A DNA stretch of 64,000 nucleotides from Corynebacterium terpenotabidum Y-11 (GTDB taxonomy: Bacteria; Actinomycetota; Actinomycetes; Mycobacteriales; Mycobacteriaceae), in assembly GCF_000418365.1 (NCBI RefSeq), contig NC_021663.1:372001-436000 (forward strand), given 5' to 3'. This document shows, piece after piece, positions 8,793 to 18,161 of the stretch (its first letter is position 1; the number at the start of each line of letters is the position of its first letter). The notes under the pieces were generated by a model that had not been told where the DNA came from, searched no databases, and saw nothing but the letters and a program-made list of their open reading frames with translations. Made by a program: the position numbers and the translations under genes.

Positions 8793-9251
8793 ATGGGTAC
8801 CGTCTCCGTGAAAACCTGGTCCGAGCTGACGTCCACCGAGGTCTACGCCATCGCGCGTCTCCGCACGGAGGTCTTCCTCCGCGAACAGCGCTGCGATGAC
8901 GAGGAACTGGACTGGCGCGATCTGGAGCCCGGAACGGAGCATTACCTCCTGCAGGACGCCGGGGATGCTGCCGTCGCCTCCTACCTGCGGGTCCTCCGTC
9001 AGGAGGTGCCGGGGGACGTCGACGCCCCGTTGATCATCGGTCGGGTGTGCACTGATCCGGACCACCGCGGGAAGGGGTTGGCGTCCCGCCTGCTGGCGGA
9101 GGTCATCGCCCGGCACGGTGGGGAACCGATGCTGCTGCATGCGCAGCTCTACGCGACCGGCCTCTACGCCAACGCCGGGTTTTCGCCGGTGGGGGAGCAG
9201 TTCGAGGAAGCGGGCATCTCGCACATCGCGATGGTCCGCCCGGCGGACTGA
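8793..9251 (+). CDS. ElaA-like GNAT family N-acetyltransferase
   Basis: 152 residues. ElaA-type features are YAIARLRTEVFLREQRCDDEE near the N-terminus and the GNAT acetyl-CoA binding motif IGRVCTDPDHRGKGLASRLL (R-x-x-G-x-G/A: RGKGLAS). The end matches the family pattern ATGLYANAGFSPVGEQFEEAGI followed by HIAM. The ATG at 8793 gives the usual family length; a purine-rich GGAGGA immediately abuts it, too close for an ordinary ribosome site, so initiation may be leaderless or begin at a nearby codon. It diverges from the thiZXY operon. Acceptor substrate unknown. Confidence 0.85.
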   Translation: MGTVSVKTWSELTSTEVYAIARLRTEVFLREQRCDDEELDWRDLEPGTEHYLLQDAGDAAVASYLRVLRQEVPGDVDAPLIIGRVCTDPDHRGKGLASRLLAEVIARHGGEPMLLHAQLYATGLYANAGFSPVGEQFEEAGISHIAMVRPAD

Positions 9252-9356
9252 GGTGGGTACGCCAACTTTCTGTCACGACTGGGTGGTTATGGCGGGCTGC
9301 ACCACCCTGCCGACACAGATATGTGACGCCGATGGGGGATGCCGGGGCGTCCTGAC

Positions 9357-10253
9357 CTACCGCCGGACGAACTGTCCGTCGCGCAGATGCCGGTAGAAGG
9401 TCACCGAGCTCACGGTCCGTGGATGCACCACCCCGTCACGCACCACGGACAGCTCCACCCCACCGGCCTGCAGGGCACGACCGGTGAGCACCACCTCCGG
9501 ATCGACCCCGCCCGGTTGCGCACCACCACCGAGCAGGCCGAACAGGCGTTTCGTCGGTCGACGTGCAGCGGCCGTGGCGTCCCACCGTGAGGGTGTGGTC
9601 AACCTGGTCGCCGCCAGGCCGGGCGCACCGGTTGTCGGGACGAACCGGGCGCCGTACGGCCCCGTTCGGCCGTTCCACACGACCGCGGAATCATTGAGGA
9701 ACAGTGTCTCCGAATCGACGATCACCTCACCTACCAGCGTTGACCCGGCGTGGAAGATCTCCGCACACCCCAGGGTGACCAGTCCGGCATCGTCCCGGAT
9801 CAGCGCGGTGGGCAGTGCCGGGCCGGTCAGCGCGAGGTCCAGTGCCGCGGACGTCGGGAGCTGGTCGGTCCCCAGGCCCCAGTTCTGGGCGATGAGGGAG
9901 TCCGCGGACAGTGCCACGAACCCCACCGAGATCCACAGGGCGTCGATCCGCATGAGCCGGGTGACCACGGCGGACAGTGCGGCGTCCAACCCGATCACCA
10001 CCACCCGCACCGGCACCTCAGGTTCCTGCGGGGCGGCCACCGGATCTGCCTGGTGCGGCACATCCGGCTGGGCGGCGATCTCGTCGAGCGACGGGGTCGG
10101 ATCGGTCGGCAGGTGTTCTGTGGCGAGCACGTCCAGCAGCTTCAGGTCTTTCCTCCCCGGAACCGCTGGTAAGGCCACCAGCGTCACATCGTCGGGCACG
10201 GACGCCAGCACTGCCGGGGGCACTTCGCCACAGGCCAGTACAACAATTGTCAT
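9357..10253 (-). CDS. Conserved corynebacterial hypothetical protein upstream of purA
   Basis: A 298-residue soluble protein lacking a signal peptide. The first ~70 residues resemble a small Rossmann-like strand-helix unit ([22 protein letters not shown]), then a linker rich in Pro/Ala/Gln, then a C-terminal region of beta strands ([49 protein letters not shown]) that is reminiscent of the beta-rich C-terminal half of diacylglycerol/NAD kinase-like proteins but lacks an identifiable kinase motif. It is divergent from purA. I do not recognise a function. Confidence 0.7.
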   Translation of the reverse strand: MTIVVLACGEVPPAVLASVPDDVTLVALPAVPGRKDLKLLDVLATEHLPTDPTPSLDEIAAQPDVPHQADPVAAPQEPEVPVRVVVIGLDAALSAVVTRLMRIDALWISVGFVALSADSLIAQNWGLGTDQLPTSAALDLALTGPALPTALIRDDAGLVTLGCAEIFHAGSTLVGEVIVDSETLFLNDSAVVWNGRTGPYGARFVPTTGAPGLAATRLTTPSRWDATAAARRPTKRLFGLLGGGAQPGGVDPEVVLTGRALQAGGVELSVVRDGVVHPRTVSSVTFYRHLRDGQFVRR

Positions 10254-10340
10254 GGCACTCAGCCTACGTGGGGGCTAGACTGTTCAGTCGGTCAATATAC
10301 CGGACGGCCGACACGCAACGCCGAGGAGCGACAAACAGAC

Positions 10341-11633
10341 ATGACAGCAATCATCGTGGTGGGAGCCCAGTGGGGGGACGAGGGCAAGGGTAAGGCCACC
10401 GACATCCTCGGTGGTCACGTCGACTACGTCGTCAAGCCCAACGGCGGTAACAACGCCGGCCACACCGTCGTCGTCGGTGGCGAGAAGTACGAACTGAAGC
10501 TGCTGCCCGCCGGCGTCCTCAGTGAGAACGCCACCCCGGTCATCGGCAACGGCTGCGTCGTCAACCTCGAGGCACTCTTCGAGGAGATCGACGGCCTCGA
10601 AGCTCGCGGCGCCGACGCCTCCCGCCTCAGGGTCAGCGCGAACGCCCAGCTCGTCGCCCCGTACCACCAGACGATCGACAAGGTCACCGAGCGTTTCCTC
10701 GGCAAGCGCGCCATCGGCACCACCGGCCGCGGTATCGGCCCGACCTACGCTGACAAGGTTTCCCGCATCGGCATCCGGGCCCAGGATCTCCTTGACGAGT
10801 CCATCCTGCGGCAGAAGGTCGAGAGCGCGCTGAACCAGAAGAACCAGATGCTGGTGAAGCTGTACAACCGCAAGGCGATCGACCCGGAAGAGATCGTCCG
10901 GTACTTCATGGGCTTCGCCGACCGCCTCGCCCCCATGCTCATCGACGCCGAGCTGGTGCTCAACCAGGCGCTCGACGAGGGCAAGTCGGTGCTCATGGAA
11001 GGTGGCCAGGCCACCATGCTCGATGTCGACCACGGCACCTACCCCTTCGTCACCTCCTCGAACCCGACCGCCGGTGGCGCCTGCGTGGGCTCCGGTATCG
11101 GCCCGACGAAGATCACCAGTTCGCTGGGCATCATCAAGGCCTACACCACCCGAGTGGGTGCCGGTCCGTTCCCCACGGAGCTCTTCGACAAGTGGGGTGA
11201 GTACCTGCAGACCACCGGCGGCGAGGTCGGTGTGAACACCGGACGCAAGCGCCGTTGTGGCTGGTATGACTCGGTCATCGCCCGCTACGCCTCCCGCGTC
11301 AACGGCTTCACCGATCTCTTCCTCACCAAGCTCGACGTGCTCACCGGTATCGGTGAGATTCCGATCTGCGTGGCGTATGAGGTCGACGGGAAGCGTTTCG
11401 ACGAAATGCCGATGAGCCAGTCCGATTTCCATCACGCCGTGCCGGTCTACGAGACCATGCCGGCCTGGGACGAGGACATCACCGGGGCCCGCACCTTCGC
11501 GGACCTGCCGGAGCGGGCACAGGACTACATCAACCGTCTGGAGGAGCTGTCCGGTTGCCGGATCTCCTACATCGGTGTCGGCCCGGGTCGCGACGAGACC
11601 ATTGTCCGGCACGACGTGCTCGCCGGGAAGTAG
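10341..11633 (+). CDS. purA: Adenylosuccinate synthetase
   Basis: GTP-dependent condensation of IMP with aspartate, the first committed step to AMP. The 430-residue length is typical. Signatures: N-terminal [16 protein letters not shown] (catalytic Asp, GTP loop), [20 protein letters not shown]-binding [46 protein letters not shown] and the GTP-specifying region [20 protein letters not shown] lies 13 bases before the ATG, a longer-than-usual spacing. Located after fda and DUF3151 as in other Mycobacteriales. Confidence 0.98.
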   Translation: MTAIIVVGAQWGDEGKGKATDILGGHVDYVVKPNGGNNAGHTVVVGGEKYELKLLPAGVLSENATPVIGNGCVVNLEALFEEIDGLEARGADASRLRVSANAQLVAPYHQTIDKVTERFLGKRAIGTTGRGIGPTYADKVSRIGIRAQDLLDESILRQKVESALNQKNQMLVKLYNRKAIDPEEIVRYFMGFADRLAPMLIDAELVLNQALDEGKSVLMEGGQATMLDVDHGTYPFVTSSNPTAGGACVGSGIGPTKITSSLGIIKAYTTRVGAGPFPTELFDKWGEYLQTTGGEVGVNTGRKRRCGWYDSVIARYASRVNGFTDLFLTKLDVLTGIGEIPICVAYEVDGKRFDEMPMSQSDFHHAVPVYETMPAWDEDITGARTFADLPERAQDYINRLEELSGCRISYIGVGPGRDETIVRHDVLAGK

Positions 11634-11795
11634 CCCCGCCCACCCCCGTCTGTGACATGGGCTGCAGCTACTCGCCCCCGTGGGCGCTATCACAATCTAG
11701 GATGGTCGGATACCCCTGCTAAGGTGGGCCGCTCCTGTGCAACCGTGATGCGGCGGGCCGCCGGACCTCCCTTCGATATTTCAGGAGCGCCACCC

Positions 11796-12602
11796 GTGAG
11801 TTTCGGCTTCCTTTTCTTTCTTCCGACGCCGGACACCGGCACTCCGGACGGCTATCTGCCGGACAACGCCCTGCTGTCCCTGGCGCACGCACACATGAAT
11901 GAGCTGGAACGCTCCGACGTCGGGGTCTTCGACAGCTGGGACGAGGCTGTCGCCTCCGCGCCGGCCCAGATCGTCGACCTCGCCGGATGGGTCAACCATC
12001 ACGCCGACCTCGGCGCCCATGACCCGAACCTGCCCCCGGCGTTCCGTTTCCTGCAGATCTCGGAATTCCCGGTCACTCCGCACCACGGGGTGCTGCACAT
12101 CGAGGTGCCCTTCAGTGCCGGGGAAGAAACCGGGCGGCATTTCCAGTTCAAGGCCGCTGAGCTGGGGGTCTGCATGGTCGATGACATGGAGCAGGTATGG
12201 GTCAATCCGACCGGCGGGGATTCCGGTCTGCGGATGCGTGACTCGGTGGATACGGTCACCACCCACGTCGACCGGGCCAGTATTCTCGCTGTCCTCGGGG
12301 AGGACGTCGACCGGCGTCGTCGGGCGGACCGGGGTATCCCCTTCGTCGTCGTTGAGGTCAACGGGGACGATTCCTCCTCGCCGGTCACCGGCGTGCGCTA
12401 CGTCCAGGCGGCCCTGACCGGTGCCGGGTGGATCGTGGAGTACCGCACCTCCAACCGTCATTTCCGGCTGGACCAGCAGGTCCTCGATGACGCCAACGCT
12501 CTCGGCTACATTTCCCAGGTCCTCGGCGAGTACGCCGCCGGGGAGGACGCAGCATTCTTCGCCCACCGCTGGGAGGACGTGTCCGCCGAACTGATCGTGT
12601 GA
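11796..12602 (+). CDS. Hypothetical protein, single copy of a repeated domain shared with the next gene
   Basis: A 268-residue soluble acidic protein without recognised motif. It shares a domain with the following gene: an N-terminal FLFFLPTPD strand, IVDLAGWVNHHADL, LHIEVPFSAG, GVCMVDDMEQVWVNPTGG, HVDRASILAVL, PVTGVRYVQAAL and a C-terminal block GWIVEYRTSNRHFRLDQQ ending FAHRWEDV. The GTG at 11796 is chosen because CAGGAG lies nine bases upstream and because the domain match to the neighbour starts there; a further upstream ATG at 11652 adds a low-similarity leader. A TAGGAT box near 11697 may be its promoter. Function unknown. Confidence 0.7.
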   Translation: MSFGFLFFLPTPDTGTPDGYLPDNALLSLAHAHMNELERSDVGVFDSWDEAVASAPAQIVDLAGWVNHHADLGAHDPNLPPAFRFLQISEFPVTPHHGVLHIEVPFSAGEETGRHFQFKAAELGVCMVDDMEQVWVNPTGGDSGLRMRDSVDTVTTHVDRASILAVLGEDVDRRRRADRGIPFVVVEVNGDDSSSPVTGVRYVQAALTGAGWIVEYRTSNRHFRLDQQVLDDANALGYISQVLGEYAAGEDAAFFAHRWEDVSAELIV

Positions 12603-12631
12603 GGGGCACAGCCGTTTGTTAGCGTGGCGGT

Positions 12632-14464
12632 ATGACCCAGGGTTTTCTCTTCCTCTCCCCGTTCCTCGTCGGCGGACATACCGGGTACCGGACGTCGGAT
12701 GACATCCGGGCCGTCGTCGGGGGCGACGTGTCGGAGGGGCCGGAGGCGGAGGCGGAACTGGACCGGGTCCGGGCGGTCCGGGACGGCCTCACCGGATTAC
12801 CCGGGATCGTGGAGCGGCTGGATATCGTCGGTGTCGGCAGTGGCGTGCAGGTACCGGACGTGCTGCTGGACCAGTGCCTGCCGACCATCATCGACGCAGC
12901 GGTGGAGGCGCGCTGCTGCCTGCTCGAGTTCTTCGCCGATGACGTGGCGGGCAGTGAGCTCGGCGCGGTCCTGGTCAACTGCACCGGGGAGCCCTCGGAC
13001 TGCATGATGCGGGATTCCCGGGAACACCTGGTGTTCCACGTGGACCGGGAGAGCGTCCTCGACACACTCACCGCGGACATCGCGCAGACCAGGGACAGTG
13101 GGGAGCGGGCCTTTGTCGTGGTCGAGCCGGTGGACCCCAGCCTGTCCCCGGTGCCGGGGGTGAGCTTCGTGCAGACCGCGGCGCTGCCGGACGGCCGGTG
13201 GACCGTCGAGCACCGTGCCGTCGACCGGATCCTCGAGATCGACGGTGGAGTCGATTCCCCGGAGGACGCGGTCTCGATCGTCGCGGCCTTCCTCGCCGGT
13301 GACGGGGAGGACTTCCTCGCTCTCGACTGGGTGGATGCCGGAGTCGATGTGGATTCCGGGAACGTCGTGCGTCCGGTGACGTTCCTCTTCTTCCGTGCCG
13401 CCGATTTCGACGACGCCCCGGAGGAGTTCCGGACCGCGCGGGACTTCGACGAGGCGTCCGCGGATTTCTTCGCCTACGTCGAGGACGAGGGGACGGCGGA
13501 GGAGGAGACACCGGCGGAACTCACCGATTTCGCGGCCTGGATCAACCGGCGGGCCGTCCAGGCGGCCGATGATCCGGAGAATCCGCCGTCACACCTGTAC
13601 ATGGACCTTCCGCTGTACCCGGTGCGCCCGCACGGGCGCCTGCTGTCGGTGTCCGTTCCGTTGGCGGCCAACGTCCACGACGACACGTTCACCGATCTCA
13701 TGCTGCATGCCGCCGCTGAGGGCCTGTGCATGCTGGAGACCTCGGGACGGGTGTGGGTCAACGCGAGCGGACCGACCACGGACTGCCGGGTGAGCCTGCG
13801 GGGTGGTGGGCTGCTGACCTCGGCGACGCCGGAGGCGCTGCACTCCACCCTGGAATCTGCCGTGATCGCCGGGACTACCGGGTTCGTGCTCTCCGTGGAA
13901 CCTGCCCGGCGGGACACCCCGTCACCGGTGCCGGGGGTTCGCGAGCTGCAGGTGGGGATCGGAGAGCGGTGCTGGATCGTCCACCTGCTCACCGACGGTG
14001 GCCGTTTCGACCTCGTCGATCCCGGGCAGACGGTGGCGGACATGGTGACCGTGCTCACCGAGTACCTCTCGGGGGACGAGACGGCATTGCGCGACAGGGA
14101 GTGGGAGGACATCTCCGAGGGCAAGGTGCCCGATGAGACGACCCGGTGGCAGCTCTCCGATTCCGCTGGCAATGTCTTCAACGTCGGCGAGGCGGAGGTG
14201 CACGTGGCCGTACCGATGAACTACGCGCCGGACCTTGACTGGTTCCAGGTCGCCGACCAGGTCGTCCCCGGGGACTACATCACCGCCGACCGGCACCTGG
14301 GTACCCAGTGGAGCGTGATGTGGGGTCACGATTTCGGGGAGGAGACCTACTACCAGCGCATCGTGGACACCCGGGAGGACGCCGAATCCCTCATCCACGC
14401 CTATATCGACGAATCCGAGCAGGAGTTCCTTGCCCGTGGCTGGGACCTGGTCGACAATGACTGA
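12632..14464 (+). CDS. Hypothetical protein with two full and one partial copy of the same domain
   Basis: 610 residues, no signal peptide or membrane helix, strongly acidic. Copy A (about residues 1-240) has FLFLSPFL, CCLLEFFADD, HVDRESVLDTL, PVPGVSFVQTAALPDGRWTV and FLALDWVD. Copy B (about 248-494) has VTFLFFRAADF, LTDFAAWINRRA, LLSVSVPLAANVHDD, LCMLETSGRVWVNASG, PVPGVRELQVGIGERCWIV and REWEDISEG. The last ~115 residues look like a third, partial copy (GTQWSVMWGHDFGEET to FLARGWDLV). Spaced 29 bases after its single-domain paralog and overlapping the nucleoside hydrolase start by eight bases. The role is not known to me. Confidence 0.75.
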   Translation: MTQGFLFLSPFLVGGHTGYRTSDDIRAVVGGDVSEGPEAEAELDRVRAVRDGLTGLPGIVERLDIVGVGSGVQVPDVLLDQCLPTIIDAAVEARCCLLEFFADDVAGSELGAVLVNCTGEPSDCMMRDSREHLVFHVDRESVLDTLTADIAQTRDSGERAFVVVEPVDPSLSPVPGVSFVQTAALPDGRWTVEHRAVDRILEIDGGVDSPEDAVSIVAAFLAGDGEDFLALDWVDAGVDVDSGNVVRPVTFLFFRAADFDDAPEEFRTARDFDEASADFFAYVEDEGTAEEETPAELTDFAAWINRRAVQAADDPENPPSHLYMDLPLYPVRPHGRLLSVSVPLAANVHDDTFTDLMLHAAAEGLCMLETSGRVWVNASGPTTDCRVSLRGGGLLTSATPEALHSTLESAVIAGTTGFVLSVEPARRDTPSPVPGVRELQVGIGERCWIVHLLTDGGRFDLVDPGQTVADMVTVLTEYLSGDETALRDREWEDISEGKVPDETTRWQLSDSAGNVFNVGEAEVHVAVPMNYAPDLDWFQVADQVVPGDYITADRHLGTQWSVMWGHDFGEETYYQRIVDTREDAESLIHAYIDESEQEFLARGWDLVDND

Positions 14465-15470
14465 GGTGATCGTCGCCGATGTCGACACCGGTATCGATGA
14501 CGCGCTGGCGCTGTTGTGGCTTGCCGGGCGGCACCGGGCGGGGGAGTGCGACCTGGTGGTGACGACCTCGGCGGGGAATACGACCGCCGCGCAGGCCGCA
14601 GGAAACTCCGCCGAGGTACTGCGTCTGGCCGGTGCCTCCGAGGTACCGGTGACGCCCGGGGCGGAGCGTCCCCGCGTCCTGCCGTTGACGACGACGCCGG
14701 AGACGCACGGCCCGGCCGGCCTGGGGTACTGGATTCCCGCGGCCGCGCTGACGGCGTCGTCGCGGCCGTCCTCACCTGCCGACGCGGTGGCTGCGTGGGA
14801 GGCGGCACACCCGGAGAAAATCCTGGTCGCAGGACCGGCGACGAATCTGGCGTGGGCGGTGGAGAACTCTCCCGACCTGCTGCGGTCGGCGCAGGTGGTG
14901 CTGATGGGCGGGGCATTCCTGTACCCGGGCAACACCACACCGACCGCCGAGTGGAATGCCTGGTCGGATCCGCACGCCCTGGCGTACTGCCTTCAGAACT
15001 GGCCGACGGGTGCGCCACTGCCGGTGCTCTGTCCGCTCAACGTCACTGAACAGGTGGTGCTCACCCCGGACCGGTTGACGGACTGGGTCGGCGTCGCAAC
15101 GGAGGAGACCGGCCAGTTCCTGGATGCGGCGCTGGGGTTCTACCTGGAATTCCACGAGTCGGTCGGGGTCGGGCGGGTCGCCCAGATCCATGATCTGGCG
15201 GCTGCGATGGTGTTGTGTGGGGCGGTGGACGTCAGCCTGCGGGACGCCACGGTACGGGTCGAGGCGGATTCTGATGTGCTGCGGGGGACCACTGTGGCGG
15301 ACTGGACGGGAGGGACGGCACAGGGTGACGGGCGTGAACCCGGGGACGGAGACACCGGTACAGGCGCAGTCGGCCCGTACTGGGGGCGTCCGGCGAATGC
15401 CCGGATCCTCACCGGGATCGCCCCCTCACAGGTGCTCGACCGGTTCGGAGAGATCCTGGGCCGTCTCTGA
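14457..15470 (+). CDS. Inosine-uridine preferring nucleoside hydrolase family protein
   Basis: Hydrolyses the N-glycosidic bond of ribonucleosides to base plus ribose. The N-terminal calcium-binding motif DVDTGIDDALALLWLAG matches the IUNH consensus DTDPGxDDA, and LMGGAFLYPGNTTPTAEWNA followed by SDPHA is the second family signature (GN.TP.AE.N...DP.A). The C-terminal IHDLAAAM supplies the conserved His-Asp. The ATG at 14457 overlaps the previous stop (ATGACTGA) and gives 337 residues, normal for the family. The C-terminal ~50 residues include a Gly/Thr-rich loop. Substrate base preference cannot be read. Confidence 0.88.
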   Translation: MTEVIVADVDTGIDDALALLWLAGRHRAGECDLVVTTSAGNTTAAQAAGNSAEVLRLAGASEVPVTPGAERPRVLPLTTTPETHGPAGLGYWIPAAALTASSRPSSPADAVAAWEAAHPEKILVAGPATNLAWAVENSPDLLRSAQVVLMGGAFLYPGNTTPTAEWNAWSDPHALAYCLQNWPTGAPLPVLCPLNVTEQVVLTPDRLTDWVGVATEETGQFLDAALGFYLEFHESVGVGRVAQIHDLAAAMVLCGAVDVSLRDATVRVEADSDVLRGTTVADWTGGTAQGDGREPGDGDTGTGAVGPYWGRPANARILTGIAPSQVLDRFGEILGRL

Positions 15471-15484
15471 CTGTGTGACAGCAG

Positions 15485-16351
15485 TTACAGCATGCCCATT
15501 TCCTCGGCGGCGGCCCGGGCCTCGGACTCGTCGTCGAACTCAATCACCTCGACGGAGAGGGAGGTTGAGCTGTCGAGGTAGTAGAGGGTGGGGCCGGTGG
15601 ATTCGACATCGGAGATGCCGACGGTGACGGTCCCTGACTCGGCGAAGATCCGGCCGCTGACCCCGGCCTCGTTCCCGGCCAGGGCACTCTGCAGGTAGGT
15701 CAGCCGATCGGTGTTGGCGAGGATGTCTACCCGCTGGTAGCCCAGGGGCTCCGCGCCGACGGTGTAGCAGGATGCACCGTCGACCTCGAAGGGCTCGCCG
15801 GAGCCGTCCACGTAGTTGACGTTGAAGGTCGTGTCGTAGCAGTACTCCAGATGGGAGGTGATCGTCGAGGGGATCAGGCTGGACCACTGCGAGGACAGAC
15901 TGCCGTCGCCGGTGCCGGTGTCGTAGCTGCCGCCGCCGTCGCCGGTAAGGGTGTCGTCCAAGGGGGCAGAGGTGACCGTGTCCCGGGCGGTACCCCCGGT
16001 GGTGTCGTCGTCATCGTCGCCGGCGAGGACGAAGTAGAGGACGCAGGCGAGGATCACCACCACGGCGACGACGGCGATGATGATGGAGATCATTTTGCCG
16101 TTGCCGCCGCCGTTGCCGTTGCCGGTCCCGGGAGACCCGTACACGTTCTGCTGCACAGGCTGAGATGCCTGCATACCGGGCATACCGGGCATGCCGTACT
16201 GGCCTGGCTGATTGGCCTGGCTCTGCCAGGCGGTCGGATCCTGCTGACCGTACTGGCCGTACTGACCGTATTGACCCTGCGCGCCCGAGCCGTAGGGGTT
16301 CTGATTCCACCCGCCGGAATTCTGCGGGTTGGTCTGGTTCTGGTCGGTCAT
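15485..16351 (-). CDS. Single-pass membrane protein with Gln/Gly/Tyr-rich cytoplasmic N-terminus
   Basis: 288 residues. Residues ~1-85 are low complexity (repeats of GQYGQYGQYGQQ and PGMPGMPGM), followed by one membrane helix ISIIIAVVAVVVILACVLYFVLA flanked by Asp residues, then an extracellular domain with two cysteines in context LEYCYDTTF and GASCYTVG that could form a disulfide. No lipobox. This layout (disordered cytoplasmic head, one span, small secreted domain) is common among corynebacterial envelope proteins of unknown role. It converges on the nucleoside hydrolase and diverges from the VTC gene. Confidence 0.7.
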   Translation of the reverse strand: MTDQNQTNPQNSGGWNQNPYGSGAQGQYGQYGQYGQQDPTAWQSQANQPGQYGMPGMPGMQASQPVQQNVYGSPGTGNGNGGGNGKMISIIIAVVAVVVILACVLYFVLAGDDDDDTTGGTARDTVTSAPLDDTLTGDGGGSYDTGTGDGSLSSQWSSLIPSTITSHLEYCYDTTFNVNYVDGSGEPFEVDGASCYTVGAEPLGYQRVDILANTDRLTYLQSALAGNEAGVSGRIFAESGTVTVGISDVESTGPTLYYLDSSTSLSVEVIEFDDESEARAAAEEMGML

Positions 16352-16597
16352 CGGGTACTCCAGGTTGTGCGTAGTGGGCAGTCTTTTTCTTATGGAGTGT
16401 AAACCCTGATTCCGGGACCCGGGGGTGGGGTCAGAGAAATGCGTACTCCCGAATCCGGAGTCGTCCGCATTCCGGTCTCCAGTGAATCCAGTGCGACCTG
16501 ACAGTGGCCTGGCAGGTTCGGGGCATCGTCATCTAATGAACGTAGAGTTAACTTCAGATGTACATCGACCGCCTCACCTTCTACGGAAAGGACGCCC
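16352..16597. promoter_or_regulatory. Divergent intergenic region with AT-rich block before the VTC gene
   Basis: No gene fits here. The stretch 16530-16563 (CATCTAATGAACGTAGAG then TTAACTTCAGATGTACATC) is conspicuously AT-rich for this genome and lies 35-70 bases ahead of the ATG at 16598, the right place for the promoter and any phosphate- or stress-responsive operator of the VTC/DUF4956/CotH set. GGAAAGGA just before the ATG is a good ribosome site. I cannot assign a regulator. Confidence 0.4.
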
Positions 16598-17469
16598 ATG
16601 CCCGCGCGCACCGCCCGAGGCCCGTCATCGTCGGGCTCTGCCGGGGATAATCTCCGTGCCCCGGCAAGCTCCACGCCTTCAACCGTTACGAACTCAAGTA
16701 CCTCGTTCCGGTCGGGCAGCTCGACGAGCTCCGCGAAGAACTCACCGAACGGATGGTCCGCGACCCGCATGCCGGTCCGCAGGGCTACCCCGTCTGGAGC
16801 GTGTACTACGACACCCCTGCTCTGCGTTTCTACTGGGAGAAGATCGAAGGACTGAAGTTCCGTCGGAAGCTGCGCATCCGGCGCTACGGCGACATCGACG
16901 GAAATATCACCGACGATTCCCCGGTCTCCGTGGAAATCAAGCAGCGTGTCAACCGCGTCACCCAGAAACGACGGGTCATGCTGCCCTACAGTGCGGCAAT
17001 GGACCTGTGCGACCGGCGGATGCACGTCCAGGTTCCCGGATCTACCTCCACCGATGCCGACCAGGCGTTCGTCAACGAGGTTCTCGACCTCGTCACCCGA
17101 CTGGACCTGCGGGCCACGGCGATCACCGGTTACCTGCGGGAGCCCTATATCGGTACGGATTCCGACCTGGGCCTGCGCGTCACTTTCGACCACCGCGTCC
17201 GAGGTCGGGACCGCGACTTCGACCTCCGGAGAGAGGCAGAGAACCGCTACATCATCCCGGCCTCGATGTCCGTCCTGGAGATCAAGGTCAATGAGCGTGC
17301 CCCGTACTGGATCACCGATATGACCGCCCGGCACGGCCTGCAGATCCAGCGGATCTCCAAGTACTGCCAGAGTGTCGAGGCCCACGACCTCGCGCCCCGT
17401 TCACGTTTCCACGTCCCCACCGAACAGACCCCCGACACCCCGACCCTCACCCAAGCAAAGGATATCTAG
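16598..17469 (+). CDS. VTC-domain polyphosphate polymerase-like protein, with an apparent frameshift
   Basis: The VTC domain (CYTH fold) of polyphosphate polymerases is readable as FNRYELKYLVPVGQLDELRE, VWSVYYDTPALRFYWEKIEG, FRRKLRIRRYGD, SVEIKQRVNRVTQKRRV and VLEIKVNERAPYW, ending at 17469. A good start (GGAAAGGA then ATG at 16598) opens a different frame (MPARTARGPSSSG...). The domain frame upstream of FNRYELKYLV runs into a TAA at 16648 without any start codon. One extra G in CCGGCAAG near 16662-16666 would join the frames smoothly as GDNLRAPGKLHAFNRYELKY. So either a sequence error or a real disruption. A start at the ATG 16753 would lose the essential E-x-K strand. Confidence 0.75.
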
Positions 17470-17473
17470 AACT

Positions 17474-18160
17474 ATGGACCTCGATTTCGGCGTCAACGAC
17501 CTCTCAGGAACCTTCAGTGTGATGGACGTGATCCTCGCACTCGGGCTCGCCCTGATCTGCAGCCTGGTCGTCGCCTACACGTACCGCGCCACGCACCGGA
17601 ACGTCTCCTACTCGCAGAGCTACGTGCAGACCCTCATCATCCTCGGGATGCTCGTCGCCCTGATCATGCTCATCGTCGGCTCCAACATCGCCCGTGCCTT
17701 CGCGCTCGTCGGCGCCTTGTCGGTGGTGCGGTTCCGTAATGCGATCAAGGAAACCCGCGATGTCGGCTTCATCTTCCTCATCATGGCCATCGGCATGGCC
17801 TGCGGTACCCGCTTCTACGTGCTCGCCTGTATCGCCACCGTGCTGATTTGCGCCGTCATCCTGGTGATGAACCGGTTCAACATGTTCGCCCTCAATGTGC
17901 AGCGTCAGGTCATCAAGGTGCAGGTCCCGGCCGATGACGGTGACTACGCTCCGATGCTGGAGGACATCCTCATCCGCAGCACTGACGAGTTCGAACTGAT
18001 CAGTACCGAGACCGTGCGCAACGGTGCGCTGCTGGAGTACGCGTACACGGCCCGTCTGAAGAGCGGAGTGACGCCGAGTGCATTGATCGAGCAGCTCCGT
18101 GGGGTGAACACGGGCCAGAAGGCGACCGTGCTGACCGGCTACGACCAGACGGACATGTGA
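17474..18160 (+). CDS. DUF4956 membrane protein
   Basis: 228 residues. Hydrophobic helices include VMDVILALGLALICSLVVAY, TLIILGMLVALIMLIVG, DVGFIFLIMAIGMACG and YVLACIATVLICAVILVM, followed by a soluble C-terminal domain. The characteristic DUF4956 segment ARAFALVGALSVVRFRNAIK followed by ETRDVGF is intact. The family recurrently sits between VTC polyphosphate polymerase and CotH genes, as here, which suggests one envelope-associated system whose chemistry is undefined. The ATG lies 4 bases after the VTC stop; CotH follows after 1 base. The ribosome site is not obvious, suggesting coupling. Confidence 0.88.
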   Translation: MDLDFGVNDLSGTFSVMDVILALGLALICSLVVAYTYRATHRNVSYSQSYVQTLIILGMLVALIMLIVGSNIARAFALVGALSVVRFRNAIKETRDVGFIFLIMAIGMACGTRFYVLACIATVLICAVILVMNRFNMFALNVQRQVIKVQVPADDGDYAPMLEDILIRSTDEFELISTETVRNGALLEYAYTARLKSGVTPSALIEQLRGVNTGQKATVLTGYDQTDM

Positions 18161-18161
18161 T

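Noticed and set aside
16640..16680. Programmed -1 frameshift in the VTC gene
   Set aside because: No X-XXY-YYZ slippery site or following stem is visible at the junction; a missing base explains it more simply.
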